In this document: positions 56,201 to 64,000 of the stretch, piece by piece | Layout of the letters: every line of letters starts with the position of its first letter | How positions within the stretch are numbered: position 1 is the stretch's first letter | NCBI GenBank assembly: GCA_011009095.1 | Contig: VTPC01090706.1 | Span: forward strand, 101,659 to 165,658 | DNA length: 64,000 nt | Source: Ignelater luminosus | Taxonomy: Eukaryota > Arthropoda > Insecta > Coleoptera > Elateridae | Direction of reading: 5' to 3' | The notes under the pieces: model-generated | Seen by the model: only the letters and a program-made list of their open reading frames with translations | Told to the model about the DNA's origin: nothing | The model's database searches: none | Made by a program: the position numbers and the translations under genes

Positions 56201-59200
56201 TGTTTTCTAGAAATCGTAAATGTAAATGTAATATTTGTTTACTAAATGTGTGTGTAAACGTTCAAAAAATTTGTTTAGTTTTTGCAAAGATGTGTGTGTT
56301 TGTTTATGTTCTTTATACATGTGAAATCTTGAAATAGCAAAAGATAAAAATAACAAAATATGTTAGAAGTAGATACGTTGATATTAGAATAATTTTTTTC
56401 TTTTTTTATTTTTTGTAATTTAGTTCAGGTGTTTTTTGTATTTAAAAGGAGATTAACTTTAAATTTACAAAAGTCCAATAATTCTTGTCCATTTTGTTTT
56501 TGCTTCAATTTGATACGCTTCTCCCCTTATATAAAGAATACCTGGACTAATTTGATTCAATTAATGTTTAAAAAATATTTGTATTAAATTTTGTTAAGAA
56601 AGATTTTCGTTTCAGTAGAATGTTAGTATAATTATTAAATAAAATATTTGTGTCAGCTGGGACAGGTGTCCAAATATACACAATGTTTGTATTTAGAGCT
56701 TATTAAAGTGATTTAAGTGAAAAACTAGTGAGTTTGTTAAAAATCAATTACTCCTCCCCCCCATATTTTCGCTATATTTACTTGTTGCATCCTACGCTGG
56801 ACGACACAGATAGGTACGCGATATTCCGCTCACTCTGTCCCAACTGGCACGAATTTTATGTTTCTTTTTCTTTATTGTTATTATTAATTTATAATTCATT
56901 TCCTTTCTTTTTCATTTTGTTTTAATAATTTTTTGAAGTGTTTATGAATGAAAACTATTTTATTGCTGTCTTGTTTTGTTTTCTCGAATGTATGTATGTA
57001 AATTTGTTGCATGATTTATTAATGTGGATCGAAATGTTTCTTTTATGTTTTTGGTCTTAAATGTTTTAATGAATTGAATTTGAATTTTAGATTTTCCTAA
57101 TTTCCAGTAGAACCATTATTTTGATTGAAACTTCCGCTTATAGCTTCGCATTTCAGATCAAACGTAGTTAAAAGCATACACATCCGACACACCAAACACA
57201 TAAAACACTTGTTGCTTGACATGTATTAAGTCTTTAACGAATTTTATCAATCTTAATAAAAATGTCAACCCTTATTAGTTTGCATAAGAAAGTATAATCA
57301 CAGTTTAGTGTCGAGATTTAATTTATACTTACGAATTGCCACGGCTTTTTCTTTTGATGCTTTGATAAATTTATTTCGCATGTGTTATTGATTAATTACA
57401 GTTTCACACAGATTTCACTACAAAATACGGAATGTCCTGAAACATGCAACACATCGTCATCATTTGTTCTTAACATCATAATTCAGAATTACCAATTACA
57501 TCGAAAACCAAAAATACGTCATACACGTTAGTAAAAGACGTTTCAATTTTATTTATAAGAAAATGCACCAAACTAAGTAGTTGGTAGCTTTAGTCGTGGG
57601 TAAGAAACGGGACAAAAAAAATCTACCGTAATATAATCTATAAAGATACATTAATACTAAGAGTTACCTTGAAGTTAGCTACTTTGCTCAAAAATCCTCA
57701 TGCAGAGTACATTGTAAGTTTGAATCTTAAGTGTCTCGAAAGTAATATGCTAAGTCATGTTTGGAGGCACCGGAATTTTATCCCAAATATAATAACATTT
57801 TGTTTCTGAGAAGATAAATGTCAAGAGTCTGTAACATTTGTCTATGGCTTGACGAAAACTTTTACAACTTTCAATTTGGTTCTGTAAGAGCCCATTCGTT
57901 CCACCAAACGGTATTTAAAAGCAGATGCTCTGCGGTCATTCGGTTATACGAGTCTAACTTTAGAAGGATCGTCCTCAGTAGCACCTCTCATGAAAAGATC
58001 TGCATTGGAAATAATACCACTTATGGTTTGTAACACCAAGCCGGAACAGATTAAACATTCTTTTTATATTACATATGTAGCATCCATATTCGCTGTATCA
58101 TTGGATGATACTAAAGCTAGCGACCATATATATAAACAGTTCAGGGTGAGAGTTCACACAAAACCAAAGAAAAATCGTCTATAAATTATTACATGTCTAA
58201 AACATCAAACATACCAGAATGCTCTGGTCTTGAATAAAGCCCAAACAACATACTAAATAAAATTTGAAAAAGGAAGAGTAAATACAGTAGACCTCATAAT
58301 TCAATCAAAATTGAACGAAGAATTAGACTGGATATGAGAAGATCAAGTCAGTAAGTTTAGAATTAATTATTAAGCTCAGAACTCTAAGACATTTGCTTGC
58401 ACTCCATAGAAACCTATTGATATATAACTAGAAAAAGGTAGGGGGCTCGAAATCTTCTTTGCTAAGTTAATTTAAAAAGCACGATCATCAGGCTTTTGCA
58501 GTCCATCTGCGATACAGTCTCCCATTTGAACCAGTGGGTCTGTGATTGATCTATAAACGGTGACAGTAAGCCATAGTTTCTAAATATCACGTTAGTCACT
58601 TTATTTAGTTCATTTAGTTATTTATTCTTTAAAAGAAGACTAATGACTGGTTAATTTTACGCCATTCAGATCTAATTATATAGTGCTCATAAGGATTCTT
58701 TCATAAATATAACTAACTCATACGATATTTAGATAGTTATTTGTTACCCAAATATCAAGTTCTGTTCTTGAAGAAAAGATATGGTTTGCAGTGTCATTAG
58801 TCCATTCGACCAAAACTAAGCAGCAAATTTTACAGTTAAGTAACAAATAACAAATATGTTTGCTTCAGAAACTTCAATTATTATGTTGGTAAATGCTTCA
58901 ATATATTGGTCTACAACATCCGAAATTTTGTTTTAAAAGTCTCTTAAGATTCTTAGAATTGAAGTCTAATAAAGTAAATCAAGTTCAGTGCTCAGTTTTT
59001 CAAGAAAAATGGCTTTCGGACACTACATCTCGGTGCATAGTTTGTTGCCAAAGAAAACAGAACCTTAGATCGATTGCCAAAAACTAATTAAAAATTGAAC
59101 TTTCTTTCTGATTACCAGTATCTACTTTTCTGATAACCTCTACCTTTTTCTGTTATTGAAGAATCATCGCTGTTTACACTTAGAGTATGAATTGTGCTTC

Positions 59201-62200
59201 ACTTTTAGAGAAATATTGAGTAAGATTGATAAAAAACTAAATATAAATTCCCTTCACAAACCGTCAACAGTCAGTTGGCTACTGCAAGAAAAGAGCTCAA
59301 CTAAACAACGAATTGAGAACAACATCAAGTAAGGACCTAAAACCTCGCTTTATTCAGTATTCGACGTCAGAATATATCTCTACCTCAGACCTTAAAATTG
59401 ACCTCAGAAACCCCTAGATTAACTTTAAAGAATTTCCCCGCTCAAAAAATTATGCTAAACACAGCGCCAATTGCAAAACATTAACTTCTTGGAATAATTG
59501 GTTGGAACCAAGCAAAACACGTTAAAAAGTTATATTAACGCAGAATCATTGATGACTCTTGTGAAAATATGGGTTTGGGAAACAGATTGCATTGTAATCT
59601 ATAAAGAAGTCCAGGGTAGTAAGAGAATTAATTTGATCGCATGTAGAACTTGGGATGGCACTGCTCCAATTTCTCTTTCTTAGGAGCATTTTTTGATCTT
59701 TGACTAAAAGTTATTTCTCCAAAAAAGGGTATACTTTATCCATGCCAATCAATCAAACGGTAACTCATAACAATAATTTGGAAGATGCTTAGGTAGGTAC
59801 AGGACTTATTTAGCTTTATTACTCGGAAAGTGATATTTGTAAAGTCTACCCCAATAGACTATACTAAAACCAAATTATTTCAAGACACTTTTAAATGTAC
59901 AAATGATAATATCTCCATCCAAGAAATTCATTAGTACCCTGCGCATTCAGGTTTTGTCTCGTTGATCCTGTTCAAGTTTCCCCGATTTGCCAATGTAGAA
60001 TGAAACAGTTTGCAGAAGTAATTTTGGCGAATTATGCAAACGGGTCGCCAGAGGTTAGGCAAGGTTCAGTCTAATTTTCTATGTGGGAAAGAAGTAGATT
60101 GATAAGCATACCAGCAGTGTACGATATCAGTGGAAATTTAGTAGTTGTCAGGTCTTTTCGGGCAAAGGAGGAATGATAATCAAAGAGTAAGCACTGCTTA
60201 GCTACTCGTATATTGGTCTACATCAGTTTCTGTTTAAAGGTCTGATTTTTTGATCGGGCCAAATTATCCATCCCTCCAAATAAAAACTTAGAATGTTGTT
60301 CAATGCAAGTTCAGTCCATGTAATCAACGCTGGAAATCATAGGATATCGTTTGATACCTTATCTTAAACAGGTGATAGGTAGATTTGGCCCTCCTGGCTT
60401 CAAACCAACAATTCTTGGTTTTCAAAGATCAAACGTTTACCCACCGATCGTTATTTGCTTTTTATACAACGATAGGTTCCACCTTAGCTTTGGTTTTTTA
60501 TTTTTCTTTTTTGGCACTGAAGACACTGTATTCTGAGGTTAGCATCCCAACGTTTTTCTGTAAACGCTGATTGGGTTATCTACTGATAAAAATCGTTCTG
60601 ATTGAATATCACAACTAGTAGTACTGTAAAACATCAGATGTCGAATTTTTCTTATACAGAAAAACAATTGAAGATCGTTCAAATCGCAACTATATTATAA
60701 ACTATACTATATCCTACATAACAAAAGAAGTTCCATGTGGATAGAGAAAGCAACAGCGAATCGAGATAAACTTGTACTAAGTTATTTAGAAGGGTCTACT
60801 GTTTAAATTTTGTAATCATCCTGACAATTTTCTAGATTTTTGTGCATTTTCCAACTTGGTCTACATAACGACGGTTTTATTGTTTTCGAACAGTAATTTT
60901 TTACTGATGTTTTGTCTCATGGCCGTGTTTAGGAATACGTTTCAAATTTTATCCCGCTAGCTTTTGTTGGTTCTCTCACCACGAACTGTGTTTGTTTAGA
61001 TTTAGACTTTATGTAGCGTTTCTAATGGAAATGAGGAAAATATGTTTTGGTAGGTTGCAGGAATGAGTGCATTAAACTCAGTTTACTTCAAATGCACGCC
61101 TGTGGAACAGAACTTTACTTTGGTCGTTTTAACACAAAACACAATGATGAGAGGCCCTCAGACACAGCACTTCTATTGATGAACTTCGATCTTGGACGCT
61201 AAGGTCCAGATAGTTTTTCGGCCTGAGTCCCCGTCCTGATTCTATCGAGAAGAGGGACAAGATCAGAAGGTTCTTAACCTATCGAGGTCATTTTCCACAC
61301 TTTCGTTTTCCGATTCTATTTGGAGATTAGGATCGTTTCGTGCAAGGAATGCAAGGAACTCGGGCGGTGGTATACGAGGGACGAGATTAGCAGCTTGCCT
61401 TTTCTTGAAAAGTGACTAGACTGGAGTTATCACTGAGTTAAGGTAACTATCAGTACTGGACAGGACAGTATTCTCAAAAACCAGAGTGTTTTATTCAGGA
61501 TGATACACAAATGGAGGGATTAAGATCGAGTGGAGGAGTAGCACGTGATCTGAATAAACCTCGATACTATATCACGAGAATGAACTTATGCTGGCATCCT
61601 CAATGTATCCAATTACATATATCTAAATTGTCGCGGCCAGGCCCTGTTGCACAATATAGTTTTTTCTATGTACTTCTCATTTTTTACTTTGCGTCTTTAC
61701 CTTTGCTACGGATATCATGCAATGTATTAAGCGTTTTGTTGTTTTATTTTCCTATTATAAATCCAAATCAAAATTTGTTATTTTCTTTGGGGTACTGCCA
61801 TCCATAGCTCCATCTCTAATAATAATATGAATACATCTAAAATCTAATGGATTGTAGGTACTTTCCAAATTTGCTAGAGTACTATTTTCTGCAGAAAGGC
61901 GACAAATGACGACAGAGACGACCCTCAAATTAATGAAAACGTAGCGCAAAAAAGAAATGAATGGAGCAAATCAATCCCATTCGACGGAAAAGCTGAAAAT
62001 GAATTTCAAATAGTGTGTGATATTTATTTTAATCTGACACTTTGACTGCTACACTAATCAAGTCTATAAAATGACTGCAGTTTAAGCCCTAGTTATACTT
62101 AGTAATTAATTACTTGTAAAAATACTTTTTTGGCAATTGATTTTGGCACGTTTATTCTAACTTTCTTCCAAAGTGTAATACGAGCCCATCGTAGCCCTTT

Positions 62201-64000
62201 TTATACGTTCTGTGTATTCGTTTGTTTCTCACGCAGGTATAACTTGAAAAACCAAGTTTTGTAGTAGTACGATGTTGAATTTCTTTTGCAGATAAAATTG
62301 CTGCATCGATTTACATATTTTTCTGCATCATTAACATCAAAGTTTTATATATTTCTTTTCAGCTCATCTACTCCCATCTGATGTTTCTGTCTTATTAGAA
62401 TAGAAAAAACTTCGTTATATATTTATGGAAAATAGTAAGAAACTGTCGTCTCTGCTTTTCATTACAGTTTCCTTTTTTGCTACCTCTGGGATTAGCTCAG
62501 AAGCTGAAAACAAACGTAATTCAGACAAATATCATGCAAGCACCGTGCAGAGAATAACTAACGAGTTATCCCAGAGATAATATGTTACATTTGTTGAAAA
62601 CACCATTATTATACCTTAGAAACAGTGATTATTCTAAATAAATCGCAGACTTAAGAAAAACAGCGATGAAATATTACATATTTTTCAGGATTTGTATAAA
62701 AAGAAGCATAAAAGAAACGAGAACGAGAAATCTAATAAGAAACCCCATTAAATATAAAAATCTCATTCAAAACAACAATGAATGTAATATTTTCAGATTA
62801 ATTTTAAACTGTTACACGGTGGTAACGTTTACGCTTTTATTCTTTTCGTACAAAAACAATAGCATCTACCTTATAAAGGTACAAACACTTTCCTCCAATT
62901 TTCTGAAAATCCAAACAATAACAGTTTATTTAAAAAATTAAGCTCGAAAGAATATTTAATAAGCGGTAACTTGAAAATAGAACGCGATAAAAAAAGAAAT
63001 CAACCAAAATCCTTTAACATTTAAAGTAGAATAAACCTGTAGTGCTTCAACCATTACAACTTAATTAAAATTTTATGAAAGTGGAAAGACTTTTTGCCAC
63101 TATGGCTATTACCCACTAAATATTGCATAAGCTCGGTGACTTCTTTGCTATTTATTAATTCATGAAAATTCAGTTTATAGGTCTTTAAGGAGTCTACGCA
63201 TAAACAGGTCTTGGTTCCTGTTCTTTATTATGTCTCAGAATGCTTTTTAGAGTAACCCCCGGACTAAACTTTCGCCTTTACTTTGCCATTTTCTGCAATG
63301 ATGATGTGCTGTCATGAATTAGTCAATCTTTAAAGAGGTTTTTACCCTCAAAGCAATTTTCTACTGATGCTTATTTGTTTTTCGGAGTTTTATACTTTTT
63401 TGTAATTTTGTTTCACTAGTTATTTTGATTACTTATCAATAAATTGATCAAAAGCTTTGTATTAAAAATGCAAACAGCTACTGTCTTTTTACATAGATAT
63501 GATAACCAATATTTTCCCTGCTCGAGCATACGATAAACACTTAGAGGCAGATTCAGACTGTAGACGAATGGTAGTTTTTCCATTGTGTAGTATAGAACAG
63601 TGCCTCTCAAACTCTTTCATGTTAAAAAGCATCTGGGCATGTTTCAATAAAGATTTTTGCATCAGTCGTCAGATTTAAATCCCGATCAAAAAACTCGTTT
63701 ACAATCGACACAAAATTGTCCTGAATCAGTCATAAAATCCAATCAGCTAAAAAAGTTCGAAAAATTTGATAAGTCCTGTCTGAAAATTCAAAAAAGCCCA
63801 AAACGTTTCAACGATTTTATCCTTGACTCAAATTTCGGGAAAAAAACCATGTAAAACCCTGACTTAAAAACCTCTTCGAGCAGACCTGCTTACGTTTTAT
63901 TAAGACTCGTGATTTCACTACCGTTTCTAACGCCAGACCAGCATCAGACTAGAGTAAGAAAATAAATAAGTAGCTAACGATTTTATCTATATATTTATTT
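53277..64000. other. AT-rich non-coding stretch to the window end
   Basis: No gene could be supported. Small open frames (for example 56728-56925, 57818-58184, 61511-61807) show no known domain and no matching splice sites. Small inverted pairs lie at 56650-56665/56835-56850 and 62484-62498/62563-62576 (see findings). If Fife continues, this may be one of its introns. Confidence 0.5.
62484..62576. repeat. Short imperfect inverted repeat (possible hairpin)
   Basis: ctctgggattagctc at 62484-62498 pairs with gagttatcccagag at 62563-62576 with one or two mismatches, leaving a loop of about 64 bases. It does not fold as a tRNA, and no flanking duplication was seen. Confidence 0.55.

Noticed and set aside
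1-64000. CRISPR array, operon or prokaryotic defence system
   Set aside because: There are no regularly spaced short repeats with unique spacers and no clustered long open frames; the window is clearly eukaryotic.

Overview
This window looks like a piece of an insect nuclear genome: AT-rich, gene-poor, with spliced exons, long introns and many decayed transposable elements. Two runs of exactly 400 N (30111-30510 and 41755-42154) mark assembly gaps. Nothing is bacterial: there are no operons, Shine-Dalgarno starts or CRISPR arrays. The insect order cannot be settled from the sequence.

The only host gene I can support is on the + strand, from 31414 to about 50803. Six exons with matching splice phases give 531 codons. 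They encode an eight-cysteine Piccolo/RIM-type zinc finger, a basic serine-rich linker and a Piccolo-type PDZ domain. The best match is Fife, the insect Piccolo/RIM-related protein of the presynaptic active zone. The C2 part expected further downstream was not found, so the gene probably runs past the last exon I can see. The intron between the first and second visible exons is about 17.6 kb and is full of transposon remains.

The rest is a transposon graveyard. From left to right: a LINE reverse-transcriptase relic (8.3-9.1 kb), a Penelope-like relic (9.8-10.0 kb), a diverged tandem array (13.5-14.4 kb), a complete but broken hAT element with an 8-bp target duplication (18260-20280), a second hAT relic with a mariner inserted in its reading frame (21.2-23.1 kb; mariner 21379-22640), an RTE-like LINE tail (23.9-24.1 kb), a Tc1-like relic (26.5-28.5 kb) and a 1-kb non-autonomous mariner-type element (28992-29992). 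Inside the large Fife intron lie a DD41D mariner fragment (36.4 kb), a Ty3/gypsy pol relic (38.3-39.5 kb), a second LINE relic (40.6-40.9 kb), a Mutator-like transposase relic at the second gap (41.3-41.75 kb), a Polinton/Maverick-like DNA polymerase B relic (43.6-44.6 kb) next to a candidate solo LTR (44746-45686), and a DD41D mariner with long inverted repeats (46109-47813). A 315-bp inverted-repeat element sits downstream of the gene (52962-53276).

No new multi-gene system was found. The most useful observations are the in-frame nesting of the mariner in the hAT, the family link between the 28992-29992 element and the DD41D element at 46109-47813, the polymerase relic apparently split by a solo LTR, the 13.5-14.4 kb tandem array, and the five Arg-Arg-x-Ser sites in the Fife linker. 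All calls come from reading by eye; no database search was run.
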